The notes: generated from the letters alone by a model not told the origin. 64,000 nucleotides of DNA from Arenibacterium halophilum (GCF_005938225.1 NZ_VCPC01000005.1:62001-126000); one strand, 5' to 3'; positions 50,817 to 59,771 are shown, numbered from the stretch's first letter. Numbers and translations are program-made.

Positions 50817-52888
50817 CAGTTCTCTCCCGTTTTCTCGGCGACAAGGCTGCCGCTGTCGTGTCGTGTGACCACCCAGTTTTCGAGCACGAAGATGGTGGTT
50901 TCGCGTTCTTCGATGATGACGGGGCCGGTAATGCGGTCGCCCTCGGTGATGGCGTGGCGCTGCCAGACGGGCACCTCGCGGGCCTCGCCCCGGATGTGGA
51001 CGGGCCGCGATTCCGTGCCGCGGGTGCCTTCCGTCGGCACCGTGCCGGTGTCGCGTTCCGGCTGACGCCCCGAGGCAGTGACCAGCCAGTTCACGATTTC
51101 GATGTTCATCCCGTCGAGCTTCAGCCCGTATTGGCGGTGGTATTCCGCCTCGAACAGGTCCTTGATGGCCCGGGCGTCGCGGGTCTTGCGGGGGTCATTC
51201 TCCAAATGCACGCGCACTTCGGATTGCTGCCCGACGTACCGCATCTCGGCCGAGAAGGCGTAGGTGAAATCCTCTTCGCGAATGCCGGCCTCTCCCAGGG
51301 CGGTGGCGCCCTCGGCGATCATCGCGTTCAGGACCGTGTCAACGCCGCACCAATCCAGCGTGTCGAGCGTGGCAACATGGCTGCGCACAAGGTCGATCTG
51401 CGCGGGAGTCACCAGCGTGCCGAAGGCCGACAGGACCGAGGCAAGCGGCGGATAGATCACCTTGGGGCTTTCGGTCAATTCCGCCACCATGCAGGCGTGC
51501 ACCGGCCCGGCGCCGCCAAAGGCCAGCATCGGCTGGCCGCGATAGTCGATGCCGCGTTCGGTGGCGTGGGTCCGGGTGGCGGCGGCCATCTGCTCGCAGA
51601 CAACCTCGAACACGCCCCAGGCGGCTTTCTCGCGCGACAGGCCCAGCGTTTCCCCCAGCGCGTCATAGGCGGCTTCGGCGCCCGACAGGTTCAGCTGCAT
51701 GTCGCCGCCCAGGAAGCGGTCGGCGTTCAGGATGCCCAGCACAAGGTCGGCGTCGGTCACACACGGGTCGGTGCCGCCGCGCCCGTAGCACACCGGCCCG
51801 GGCATCGATCCGGCGCTTTCCGGCCCGATCTTCAGCAACCCAAGGTCGTTGACCGAGGCGATGGAGCCGCCCCCTGCCCCGATCTCGATCATGTCGATCG
51901 AGGGCACGGTGATCGGCATTCCCGACCCCGGCTTGAAGCGATAGCGGCGGTCGACCTCGAACGTGCCGGTCACAAGGGGTTCATGCCCCTGCACCATGCA
52001 GGCCTTGGCGGTGGTGCCGCCCATGTCAAAGGAAATCAGGTCGGGAATCCCGAAGATACGGCTGAAGTAACAGGCCACCAGTGCGCCCGCCGCCGGGCCG
52101 CTTTCGATCATCCGCACCGGCATGGTGCTGGCGCGTTCGGCCCCGATCACGCCGCCGTTCGACAGCATGATCAGCGGTTGCTGGCGGAAGCCGCGTTCCT
52201 TCAACTCGGCGATCAGCGCGGTCAGGTAGGGGCGGGTGATCGGCACGGTATAGGCGTTGATCGCCACGGTGGAGGCGCGCAGGTATTCCCGCATCTGCGG
52301 CGCGATGACCGATGACAGAGAGACATAGATTTCAGGCGCTTCTTCCTCGAAGATCGCGCGCACGGCTTCTTCGTTCGCGCCGTTGCGATAGGAATTCAGC
52401 AGACAGATGGCGACCGACACGATGCCCTTTGCACGGCACTCGGCGATAATGCCCAGAACCGCGTCCCGATCCACCGGGGTGCCGACGGTGCCATCGGCAA
52501 AGATGCGTTCCTTCAGCGTGAACGTCCGGTCCGCCGGGATCAGCGGTTCGGCGAACTCGATCTGCGGGTCGTACATGTCATAGCGGTGTTCCTCACGGAT
52601 ATAGAGGATATCGCGGAACCCTTCGGTCAGGATGATCGCGACGGGCGGGCCCTTGCGTTCGATCAGCGCGTTGGTGACGACGGTTGTGGCATGTACGACC
52701 ACGTCGTCCACATCGGCCGCCGCGATCCCGGCGCGACCGGTTACAAGATCGACGCCGCGAAAGAAGCCTTCGAGCAGGTTGTTGTGGGTTGTCAGCGTCT
52801 TGTCGACAAAGGTGCGGCCGTCCGAGGCCAGCAGAACGGCATCGGTAAAGGTGCCGCCAATGTCGATGGCAAGCGAATAACGCGTCAT
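50816..52888 (-). CDS. Hydantoinase A/oxoprolinase-family protein
   Basis: A 690-residue HyuA-type subunit. The ATP-binding YSLAIDIGGTFTDAVLLASDG opens the protein; SFDMGGTTAKACMVQG and AIGAGGGSIA-type (EIGAGGGSIASVNDLG) motifs and FGGAGPVHACMVAELT follow. It supplies ATP-dependent activation for the partner subunit. I chose the ATG with GGAG eight bases upstream, which overlaps the IclR gene stop (ATGA). The chain length fits the family. Substrate could be a hydantoin, a lactam or another cyclic imide brought in by the TRAP system. Confidence 0.9.
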   Translation of the reverse strand: MTRYSLAIDIGGTFTDAVLLASDGRTFVDKTLTTHNNLLEGFFRGVDLVTGRAGIAAADVDDVVVHATTVVTNALIERKGPPVAIILTEGFRDILYIREEHRYDMYDPQIEFAEPLIPADRTFTLKERIFADGTVGTPVDRDAVLGIIAECRAKGIVSVAICLLNSYRNGANEEAVRAIFEEEAPEIYVSLSSVIAPQMREYLRASTVAINAYTVPITRPYLTALIAELKERGFRQQPLIMLSNGGVIGAERASTMPVRMIESGPAAGALVACYFSRIFGIPDLISFDMGGTTAKACMVQGHEPLVTGTFEVDRRYRFKPGSGMPITVPSIDMIEIGAGGGSIASVNDLGLLKIGPESAGSMPGPVCYGRGGTDPCVTDADLVLGILNADRFLGGDMQLNLSGAEAAYDALGETLGLSREKAAWGVFEVVCEQMAAATRTHATERGIDYRGQPMLAFGGAGPVHACMVAELTESPKVIYPPLASVLSAFGTLVTPAQIDLVRSHVATLDTLDWCGVDTVLNAMIAEGATALGEAGIREEDFTYAFSAEMRYVGQQSEVRVHLENDPRKTRDARAIKDLFEAEYHRQYGLKLDGMNIEIVNWLVTASGRQPERDTGTVPTEGTRGTESRPVHIRGEAREVPVWQRHAITEGDRITGPVIIEERETTIFVLENWVVTRHDSGSLVAEKTGEN

Positions 52889-53646
52889 AGGGGGTACTCC
52901 ATACATCCAATTTCGGCCGAGATTTCACGCGCAGCCCGCGACAGGGCAGCGATGAAATGCGGGGCGGGTTCGGGTTCAAGATCGGTCACAGGGCCAACAA
53001 CGGTGATCGTGGCCACCAGCCGGTTGTCGATATCGAAGATCGGGGCCGACAGGGCGTTCACCCCCGGCAAGGCCTCTTCCGGGGCGACGGCCCAGCCGGT
53101 TTCGCGGGCGCGCGCCACTTCGGCGTCGAACCGGACGCGGTCGCGCGGCTGGTCGGTGTCGGGCAGGCCCGAGGTGTCCATCGGGCCGAATGCCAGCGCG
53201 ATCTTGCCCTGCGCCGAACGATGCACCGACAGGATGGCGCCGGGGCGCGTCACGATCTGCACCGGGGTTTCGACGCGCACGATATCCAGCACGCGCATCC
53301 CGGTGGATTCGGGAATGGAAATCGTCACCGTCTGCCCCACGGCGTCGCGCAGCGCCTGCAAAACGGGCCGCGCGGCGGCGATCAACTGGGTGCCATCGGC
53401 AATCGCCTGCCCAAGATGGTACAGCTTCAGCGTCAGCCGATAGCGTTCGGTCGCCGGATCCTGCCGCACATAGCCCAGCGAGACCAGCGTTTGCAGGTAT
53501 CGGTATATGCGCGCGCGTGGCATCCCCAGCGCGTTAGCCAGGTCGGTCACGCGCGAGGGTTCGTTCTGGCGCACCATCTCTTCGAGTATCGCGAAGGCCG
53601 CGACGGTGGATTGGTTGGTGACGTTGGAACTGCTTTTGTCGGGCAT
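52885..53646 (-). CDS. IclR-family regulator embedded in the TRAP-hydantoinase operon
   Basis: A 253-residue IclR regulator. The HTH is EEMVRQNEPSRVTDLANALGMPRARIYRYLQTLVSLGYV; the effector domain has ILSVHRSAQGKIALAF and ALPGVNALSAPIFDIDNRLVATITVVG. I chose the ATG with GAGGG six bases upstream; an ATG two codons earlier overlaps the dctM stop. Its own stop overlaps the hydantoinase A start. It is therefore translated as part of the operon, which favours self-regulation. Confidence 0.9.
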   Translation of the reverse strand: MPDKSSSNVTNQSTVAAFAILEEMVRQNEPSRVTDLANALGMPRARIYRYLQTLVSLGYVRQDPATERYRLTLKLYHLGQAIADGTQLIAAARPVLQALRDAVGQTVTISIPESTGMRVLDIVRVETPVQIVTRPGAILSVHRSAQGKIALAFGPMDTSGLPDTDQPRDRVRFDAEVARARETGWAVAPEEALPGVNALSAPIFDIDNRLVATITVVGPVTDLEPEPAPHFIAALSRAAREISAEIGCMEYPL

Positions 53647-53648
53647 GG

Positions 53649-54926
53649 TCATCCCTCGAACAAGGCTGGAAGCGACAGGGTGAAAGCGGGCACGAAGGCC
53701 ACCAGCATCAGCGTGACAAGGCAGATCGCGATCATCGGCAGGATGGCATAGGCCACGCGCTCCAGCGGTTCCTTGCTGATGGCGGTCACGATGAACAGGC
53801 ACAGCCCCACCGGCGGCGTGATCATCCCGATCATCAGGTTCAGCACGACCATGATGCCGAATTGCACCGGGTCGATGTCCAGCAGCGGAAAGATTTCGTT
53901 CAGGATCGGCATCGCCAGCACCAGCGCCGCCAGCGGTTCAAGGAACAGCCCAAGGATCAGCAAGACCACGTTCAGCAGGATCAGCAGGATCCACGGTTGA
54001 TCGCTGAGGCCGCGCATCAGCCCGGCAATTTCCCGTGGAATGTTCTCGATCCCAAGGATGAAGGCGGTCATTGAGGCCATCGCCACGATCAGCATCACCC
54101 CCGCCGTCATGGTGGCAGTGTCATAAAACGCCTGGGCGATCTTTGACGGCGACAAAGTGCCATAAAGGATCATGCCCACCAGCAGCGCATAAAGCGCGGC
54201 AACAGCGGCGGCCTCGGTCGGGGTGAACACACCCGACCGGATGCCGCCCACGATGATCACCGGCAAGAGCAGCGCAGGCACCGCCTTGACCGCCAGCGGC
54301 AGCCGTTCCGACGCGGGCACCGGTTCGGGCAGCGGGTGCCCCTCGACCCGGGCGCGCCACATAGCGTAGACGATCAGCAGACCGCAGAGGATGAAGGCCG
54401 GAACAATCCCGGCCAGGAACAGGTCGGAAATCGAGGTGCCGGTCAGCACGCCGTACAGGATAAGCGACAGCGACGGCGGCACCAGCGGGCCCAGGATCGA
54501 CCCGGCGGCGGTCAGCGCGGCGGCATATTCCGCGCGATACCCATCGCGCCGCATCGCCGGGATCATGATGGACCCGATGGCCGAGGCCTCGGCCGTGGCA
54601 GCGCCGGACACGCCGGAAAACATCATCGAGGCAAGAACGTTCACCACGGCCAACCCCCCGCGTACCCGGCCCACCAGCATCTGGGCAAAGCGCACGATCT
54701 GGCGCGTCAGCTCGGCCGAGTTCATGAGGTTACCAGCCAGGATGAAGAAGGGGATCGTGAGCAGAACGAAGTTGTCGACTCCCGCGATCATCTTTTGCGG
54801 AAAGCCGATCATCAGCTGCCAGCGGTCCATCGCGAACAGGTACACGACCGAAGACAGCCCCAGCGACATCGCGATCGGCACGCCGATAAACATGCAGGCG
54901 ACAAAGGCGGCAAGGTACAGGATCAT
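53649..54926 (-). CDS. dctM: TRAP transporter large permease, DctM type
   Basis: A 425-residue polytopic protein with ASMMFSGVSGAATAEASAIGSIMIPAMRRDGY, LGPLVPPSLSLILYGVLTG, GVFTPTEAAAVAALYALLVG and the C-terminal IGMITPPVGLCLFIV, all DctM landmarks. It overlaps dctQ by 4 bp (ATGA). It belongs with the DctP and DctQ encoded upstream. The hydantoinase genes downstream suggest a cyclic amide or a related acid as solute. Confidence 0.93.
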   Translation of the reverse strand: MILYLAAFVACMFIGVPIAMSLGLSSVVYLFAMDRWQLMIGFPQKMIAGVDNFVLLTIPFFILAGNLMNSAELTRQIVRFAQMLVGRVRGGLAVVNVLASMMFSGVSGAATAEASAIGSIMIPAMRRDGYRAEYAAALTAAGSILGPLVPPSLSLILYGVLTGTSISDLFLAGIVPAFILCGLLIVYAMWRARVEGHPLPEPVPASERLPLAVKAVPALLLPVIIVGGIRSGVFTPTEAAAVAALYALLVGMILYGTLSPSKIAQAFYDTATMTAGVMLIVAMASMTAFILGIENIPREIAGLMRGLSDQPWILLILLNVVLLILGLFLEPLAALVLAMPILNEIFPLLDIDPVQFGIMVVLNLMIGMITPPVGLCLFIVTAISKEPLERVAYAILPMIAICLVTLMLVAFVPAFTLSLPALFEG

Positions 54927-55492
54927 TGCGTGGCCCCCCGTGCGCCCGGGTCGATGGCCTGCGCCAGTGTGCGCCCTGCCGGGATGGCCGCGATGCAGGC
55001 CACCAGATCGGCGGCCAGCCGCAGCGCCAGCAGCGCCATGCCCACCGGCAGCGCAATGTAGACCCAGAACGACGTTGGTGGCTCGACCGCGCCGGGACCA
55101 AAGATATCATCCAGAATAAAGCGCATTGCCGGGATGTTGGCGCCGCCCGCCCGTTCGGCAAAGACCCAGCCATAGCGCACCAGCAGCAAACACAGCCCCA
55201 GCGACATGGCTGTTGTCAGCGCATAAAGCAGCAGCGCAGGTACCCGCGACAGCCGTTCATACAGGAAGGTCAGCGCCGCGATCTCGCCCCGTTCATAGGC
55301 CAGCACCACGGCCAGGAACGACAGCCAGATCAGCAGGTAACGGCACATCTCCTCGGCCCAGAGCAGCGAGGCATTGAACCCGTATCGCATGACGACCTGT
55401 ACGGTCATGATGCCCAGCAGCAAGGCAATTGTGGTGATCAAAAGCCACCTTAGCCCGGCGCGAAAGGGTGTCTGCAAAGACCGAACTGTCAT
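54923..55492 (-). CDS. dctQ: TRAP transporter small permease, DctQ type
   Basis: A 189-residue protein with four predicted membrane segments and the DctQ signature VVMRYGFNASLLWAEEMCRYLLIWLSFLAVVLAYERGEIAAL. It follows the cupin gene by 126 bp that include a 9-bp stem-loop. The stop overlaps dctM. Confidence 0.92.
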   Translation of the reverse strand: MTVRSLQTPFRAGLRWLLITTIALLLGIMTVQVVMRYGFNASLLWAEEMCRYLLIWLSFLAVVLAYERGEIAALTFLYERLSRVPALLLYALTTAMSLGLCLLLVRYGWVFAERAGGANIPAMRFILDDIFGPGAVEPPTSFWVYIALPVGMALLALRLAADLVACIAAIPAGRTLAQAIDPGARGATQ

Positions 55493-55589
55493 GTCGGTTC
55501 CTGTTCCTTGATCCTAGGGCCCGGGCAAGCCTGCCCCGTTGGCCCGGCGCAGCAGCGCGGGCGGTCTGGTGGTTAACCTGAAGAGGAGT

Positions 55590-55612
55590 GCCGGGCGCGT
55601 CAGGCGCCCGGC
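55590..55612 (-). other. Stem-loop between cupin and dctQ genes
   Basis: GCCGGGCGC and GCGCCCGGC form a 9-bp stem with a 5-nt loop, 6 bases after the cupin stop on the minus strand. No T-run follows. It separates the binding-protein and cupin part of the transcript from the permease part. Confidence 0.6.
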
Positions 55613-55618
55613 CTTGAC

Positions 55619-55987
55619 CTAACCGAAATCCTTTTCCTGATATTCGGTCAGGTGCAGGTAATCGGCGCGCGGCGGCGCGAACACGTCAAGGTTCACCGCC
55701 GTTTCGTCGCCAAGGGCTTCGCCGCAATGCACCACGTCGGGCGGAATGCGCACGACCTCTCCGGCACCAACCTCGACCACGTCATCGCCGATTTCAAACC
55801 GGACGCGGCCCGACAGGATATAGGCCAGCTGCTCGAACGGGTGGGAATGGGGTTTCTTCTCCATCCCCGGCTCCAGCCAGTTCATCACCATCAGCGCGCC
55901 TTCGCCCCGGAACGCGGTGCGCGACACACCTTCACGCACCTGTTCGCGGGGCAGCTCGGTCCACTTGTAGACGTTCGTGCCGGCCAT
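55619..55987 (-). CDS. Small cupin-domain protein
   Basis: A 122-residue single cupin: GALMVMNWLEPGMEKKPHSHPFEQLAYILSGRVRFEIGDDVVEVGAGEVVRIPPDVVHCGEAL. The HSHPFEQ and the later His give a metal site. Such cupins are frequent beside TRAP and hydantoinase genes, but their reaction is not established. It starts 3 bp after the dctP stop codon, so it is tightly coupled to the binding protein. Confidence 0.87.
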   Translation of the reverse strand: MAGTNVYKWTELPREQVREGVSRTAFRGEGALMVMNWLEPGMEKKPHSHPFEQLAYILSGRVRFEIGDDVVEVGAGEVVRIPPDVVHCGEALGDETAVNLDVFAPPRADYLHLTEYQEKDFG

Positions 55988-55990
55988 CGC

Positions 55991-56971
55991 TTAGTTGCCC
56001 GCCTTGAGCGCGTCGACGATACGGCCGATCAGCGGATCCTTGCCCGACCAGTCGGTGACGACCTGCGCGGTGGCGCCCTGCATCACGTCCAGATCGCCCA
56101 GCTTGGTCACGGTCACGCCCTGGCTTTCCAGCTTGGCGATGGTCTCGTCCTCCTGGCTTGCTGCCAGCGCATAGGCCTCGGCCGTGGTTTCGCGGCCGGC
56201 CTCTTCAACGGCGGCCTTCTGTTCGTCGCTCAGCTTGTCCCATGTGGCCTGTGCCAGCATGATCGCACCGGGCCAAAAGTAATGGCCGGTCAGCGTCAGG
56301 TTCTTGCCCGCGTCATACAGGCTCTCGGATTCGACCGACGACACGTTGATTTCAACCGCGTCGATGGTGCCGGTTTCCAGCGCCGAATAAACCTCGCCGT
56401 AGGCCATGCCGATGGGGTTCACGCCGATGGCTTCCCAAGTTGCTTTGTGCAGCGGGATCGGCACGATGCGGGTTTTCAGTCCCGCGAACTGGCTGGTGGA
56501 ACCGATGGCGTCGCCCGTGGTCAGGAAGTGGCGCAGACCCGCTTCGATAAAGCCAACACCCTTGATGGATTTATCGTCCAGCGTGGCCAGCAGTTCATCG
56601 CCCAGATCGGACGTCAGCACATCCGACACGCTTTGATAGCTGCCCGCCACGAAGGGCAGTTGCAGCGCGTCAAAAGCGGTGGCGTTCAGCACCAGCGGCA
56701 GCGTGGCCGTCGACACCAGCGCGCCGTCGATCAGACCAATCTGCAACCCTTCGAGCAGCTGCTTGTCGTCACCCAGCTGACGGTCGCCAAACACCTCGAC
56801 AGCCACCGAGCCGCCGGTTTTCTCGGCGACCTTCTCGGCGAACATTTCAAGCCCGGTCTGGAAAATATGCTTGGACGAGGCCGCGTGCCCCATCTTGATT
56901 GTCACGTCCTGAGCCAGCGCCGACAGCGGCACGGCGCAAATCAGCGCTGCGGACAGTCCGAATAGTTTCAT
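55991..56971 (-). CDS. dctP: TRAP transporter solute-binding protein, DctP type
   Basis: A 326-residue periplasmic protein with a Sec signal (MKLFGLSAALICAVPLSALA). The mature part starts DVTIKMGHAASSKHIFQTGLEMFAEKVAEKTGGSVAVEVFGDRQLGDDKQLLEGLQIG. FAGLKTRIVPIPLHKATWEAIGVNPIGMAYGEVYSALETGTIDAVE holds the conserved Arg. AGGAGG lies upstream of the ATG. It opens the TRAP-hydantoinase operon. Confidence 0.93.
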   Translation of the reverse strand: MKLFGLSAALICAVPLSALAQDVTIKMGHAASSKHIFQTGLEMFAEKVAEKTGGSVAVEVFGDRQLGDDKQLLEGLQIGLIDGALVSTATLPLVLNATAFDALQLPFVAGSYQSVSDVLTSDLGDELLATLDDKSIKGVGFIEAGLRHFLTTGDAIGSTSQFAGLKTRIVPIPLHKATWEAIGVNPIGMAYGEVYSALETGTIDAVEINVSSVESESLYDAGKNLTLTGHYFWPGAIMLAQATWDKLSDEQKAAVEEAGRETTAEAYALAASQEDETIAKLESQGVTVTKLGDLDVMQGATAQVVTDWSGKDPLIGRIVDALKAGN

Positions 56972-57011
56972 GTCAGGTCTCCTCCCCTGCGTAAATTCTG
57001 CCTTGCCAATG

Positions 57012-57052
57012 TTGTTTCACTGTGCAAAACATAATATACGATATTGAAACAA
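57012..57052. promoter_or_regulatory. Inverted repeat in the dctP promoter region
   Basis: TTGTTTCA and TGAAACAA are perfect 8-bp arms, 25 bp apart, in an AT-rich stretch 40-80 bp before the dctP start. A TTGACA on the minus strand lies about 20 bp further upstream. Possible readers are the IclR of the operon or the XRE-cupin regulator encoded just upstream. Confidence 0.5.
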
Positions 57053-57146
57053 GTCGGCAAAGCTGTCAACGCGCCCCACGCGCCGCGTTGCGGCAATTCG
57101 TGCAAGACGCTGTTCTTCTTCTGGAAATTTTAGGAAAGCTGCCGCG

Positions 57147-57719
57147 CTAGAAGGTCGGCGGCGTGCAGGCGCTGACGACGACGCATTTCTCGGGACCGAC
57201 CTGGCGGAACCGATGCGGCGCGCGGCTGTCAAAGTAATAGGCATCGCCGGGCCCAAGGATCTTGCGCTGATCGCCCACCGTAATCTCGACCCGGCCAGAA
57301 ATCACCACGCCGCCCTCTTCGCCCTCGTGCCCGTATTTAACCCGCCCCGTGTCGGCGCCGATGTCATAGGTTTCGTGCAGGATCATCATCGCGCGCCCGA
57401 ACAGCGAGGTGCCGACCTGTTTCAACGACAGCCGCCCCTTGCCCAGCTCCACCAGATCCTCGGCGGCATAGAACACCGTCTTTTCCGGCTCGGGCTGAAA
57501 GGCAAAGAATTCCGACATGCTGATCGGAATGCCCACAAGAATGCGATGCAGCGCCCCGACCGACGGATTCATCTTGCCCGATTCGATCAAGGATATGGTA
57601 GAATTCGGCACGCCCGCGCGTTTCGCCAGTGCACGCTGCGACAGCCCGGCGCCTTCGCGCACCGCCCGCAGACGCGGGCCAAGATCGCCATATTCGGAAT
57701 TTTCTGCCTCAATGGTCAT
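57147..57719 (-). CDS. XRE-family regulator with C-terminal cupin (PuuR-like)
   Basis: A 190-residue two-domain regulator. The HTH is LGPRLRAVREGAGLSQRALAKRAGVPNSTISLIESGKMNPSVGALHRIL (about residues 12-65). A cupin sensor domain follows, with EGGVVISGRVEITVGDQRKILGPGDAYYFDSRAPHRFRQVG. Relatives such as PuuR control polyamine and amino-acid catabolism. It is divergent from the GABA-type aminotransferase gene across 145 bp and lies upstream of the TRAP-hydantoinase operon on the same strand. The aminotransferase is the likelier target. Confidence 0.9.
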   Translation of the reverse strand: MTIEAENSEYGDLGPRLRAVREGAGLSQRALAKRAGVPNSTISLIESGKMNPSVGALHRILVGIPISMSEFFAFQPEPEKTVFYAAEDLVELGKGRLSLKQVGTSLFGRAMMILHETYDIGADTGRVKYGHEGEEGGVVISGRVEITVGDQRKILGPGDAYYFDSRAPHRFRQVGPEKCVVVSACTPPTF

Positions 57720-57864
57720 GATAGTGAACACCCTGCAAGTCAGCTTAGCATAATCAAAGGCTTGCAGATCTCAAGAAACAGACTTTTGGCAAATTCTGAA
57801 CGTTCTATTGTGCGCCAGTCAAACCGGCGGCCGTGCTGCCGCCATCAGGATAAGGAACACCACA

Positions 57865-59145
57865 GTGTTGAACGCCGAAATCTCGAAACGTCGCGATGCC
57901 GCGATCTCGCGCGGGGTCGGCATGCAGACCCAGGTTTACGTCGAGCGGGCGCAGAACTCGGAAGTCTGGGATGTGGAAGGCAAGCGGTATATCGACTTTG
58001 CCGCCGGCATCGCGGTTGTGAACACCGGCCATTGCCACCCCAAGGTGATGGAGGCCGTGCGCGCCCAGTCGATGAACTTTACCCACACCTGCCACCAGGT
58101 GCTGCCCTATGAAAACTACATCCGTCTGGCCGAGCGGCTGAACGAAAAGGTGCCGGGCGATTTCGAAAAGAAAACCGTCTTTGTGACCACCGGCGCCGAA
58201 GCCGTTGAAAACGCGATCAAGATCGCGCGCGCCCACACCGGCCGCCCGGCGGTGATCGCCTTTGGTGGCGCTTTCCATGGCCGGACCTTCATGGGGATGA
58301 GCCTGACCGGCAAGGTCGCGCCCTACAAGACGAACTTTGGCGCGATGATGCCCGATGTCTACCACGTGCCCTTCCCGATCGAGCTGCACGGCACCACCAC
58401 CGAGCAGTCGATGGCCGCGCTGACCGGCCTGTTCAAATCCGATCTGGACCCGAACCGCGTTGCCGCGATCATCCTTGAGCCCGTGCAGGGCGAAGGTGGA
58501 TTCTACCCCGCCCCGGCCGAGCTGATGCGCGGGTTGCGCAAGCTGTGCGACACCCACGGCATCCTGTTGATCGCTGACGAAATCCAGACCGGATTCGCCC
58601 GCACCGGCCACCTGTTCGCGATGGAAGGCTACGATGTGTTCCCCGACATGACGACCATGGCGAAGGGCCTTGCCGGCGGTCTGCCGCTGGCGGCGGTCAC
58701 GGGCCGGGCCGAGGTGATGGATTCCGCGCAGCCCGGCGGCCTTGGCGGCACCTATGGCGGCAACCCGCTGGGCATCGCTGCGGCAAATGCCGTGCTGGAC
58801 GTGATCGAAGAAGAAGACCTTTGCAACCGCGCCAACGAATTGGGCTCGCGGCTGAAACAGCGGCTCGAAGCGATCCGCACCACCACGCCGGAAATCGCGG
58901 AAATCCGTGGCCCCGGCTTCATGGTCGCGGCGGAATTCAACACCGCCGACGGCTCGGCCCCGAACCCCGACATGGCCAACCGCGTCCGCGCCGAGGCGCT
59001 GAACCGCGGTCTGGTGCTGCTGACATGCGGCGTGCATGGCAACGTGATCCGCTTCCTGGCGCCGATCACGATCCAGAACGAAATCTTCACCGAAGCGCTG
59101 GATATTCTGGAGGACTCTGTCGCCGCGGCACGTCAGGCGGCGTAA
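57865..59145 (+). CDS. gabT: Class III aminotransferase, 4-aminobutyrate type
   Basis: A 426-residue PLP enzyme. GHCHPKVMEAVRAQSMNFTHTCHQVLPYENYIRLAERLN, VTTGAEAVENAIKIARAHTGR, LLIADEIQTGFARTG and the PLP lysine in TTMAKGLAGGLPLAAV match GabT. It transfers the amino group of GABA or a similar omega-amino acid to 2-oxoglutarate. I chose the GTG start with AAGGA about eight bases upstream. It is divergent from the PuuR-like regulator gene and ends in a clear terminator. Diaminobutyrate or another omega-amine as substrate cannot be excluded. Confidence 0.87.
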   Translation: MLNAEISKRRDAAISRGVGMQTQVYVERAQNSEVWDVEGKRYIDFAAGIAVVNTGHCHPKVMEAVRAQSMNFTHTCHQVLPYENYIRLAERLNEKVPGDFEKKTVFVTTGAEAVENAIKIARAHTGRPAVIAFGGAFHGRTFMGMSLTGKVAPYKTNFGAMMPDVYHVPFPIELHGTTTEQSMAALTGLFKSDLDPNRVAAIILEPVQGEGGFYPAPAELMRGLRKLCDTHGILLIADEIQTGFARTGHLFAMEGYDVFPDMTTMAKGLAGGLPLAAVTGRAEVMDSAQPGGLGGTYGGNPLGIAAANAVLDVIEEEDLCNRANELGSRLKQRLEAIRTTTPEIAEIRGPGFMVAAEFNTADGSAPNPDMANRVRAEALNRGLVLLTCGVHGNVIRFLAPITIQNEIFTEALDILEDSVAAARQAA

Positions 59146-59163
59146 ACCTCCTGCCCCAAAGGC

Positions 59164-59192
59164 AAAGGGCCCGCATGGCGCGGGCCCTTTTT
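59164..59192 (+). terminator. Rho-independent terminator after gabT
   Basis: AAAGGGCCCGC and GCGGGCCCTTT form an 11-bp stem with a 5-nt loop, ending in five T residues. On the minus strand the same stem is followed by TTT, so it can also serve the convergent bioY gene. Confidence 0.88.
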
Positions 59193-59202
59193 CATGTCTG
59201 GC

Positions 59203-59745
59203 CTATGCCGCGTTGGCCAGGCTTGGCCGGGCTTTCCAAAAGGCGGCCGTGATGGCGGCGGTGATCCCCGCCTTGATCAGATCGCCCGGAATGAAGGGCA
59301 GCGCAAAGCCCGTCGCCGTGACCAGCGACACATCCATCATCACCGCCATGCCGATGATGCCGCAGATCGTTACAACGACGATGCCGCCCACCACGGCACC
59401 ACTGAGTGCGGCGACAAAGGACATGCGGTTTGTGAACCGCTCGGCCACCAGCCCCGTGACATAGGCGCCGATGGCAAAGCCGATCAGGTAGCCCAGCGTC
59501 GGGCCAAAGAACACGCCCAGCCCGCCCCGGCCCCCGGCCAGCAGCGGCAGCCCAAGCGCCACAAGGAACAGGAACAGCAGCACCGAAAGCGCACCGTTGC
59601 GCGCGCCAAGGATGGTGCCCGCCAGCATGATCCCCATGCTTTGCGCGGTGATCGGAATGCCCGATGTCAGCGTCAGCTTGGGCAGCAGCCCAAGTGCGGC
59701 GATAAGTGCGGCGAACAATGCGATCCGCGTCAGATGTTTTTCCAT
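59203..59745 (-). CDS. bioY: Biotin ECF transporter substrate-binding subunit
   Basis: A 180-residue membrane protein with about six segments. TLTSGIPITAQSMGIMLAGTILGARNGALSVLLFLFLVALGLPLLAGGRGGLGVFFGPTLGYLIGF is the BioY signature, including the Ala/Gly-rich biotin-binding loops. It captures biotin at very low levels. It is the third gene of a bioM-bioN-bioY set. Confidence 0.93.
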   Translation of the reverse strand: MEKHLTRIALFAALIAALGLLPKLTLTSGIPITAQSMGIMLAGTILGARNGALSVLLFLFLVALGLPLLAGGRGGLGVFFGPTLGYLIGFAIGAYVTGLVAERFTNRMSFVAALSGAVVGGIVVVTICGIIGMAVMMDVSLVTATGFALPFIPGDLIKAGITAAITAAFWKARPSLANAA

Positions 59746-59771
59746 GTCCCCAACTCCCCTTCGATGTGGGC

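Noticed and set aside
50858-52315. Long plus-strand open frame of about 485 codons
   Set aside because: It is antisense to the hydantoinase A gene, rich in His, Arg and Gly from high-GC third positions, and shows no family motif.
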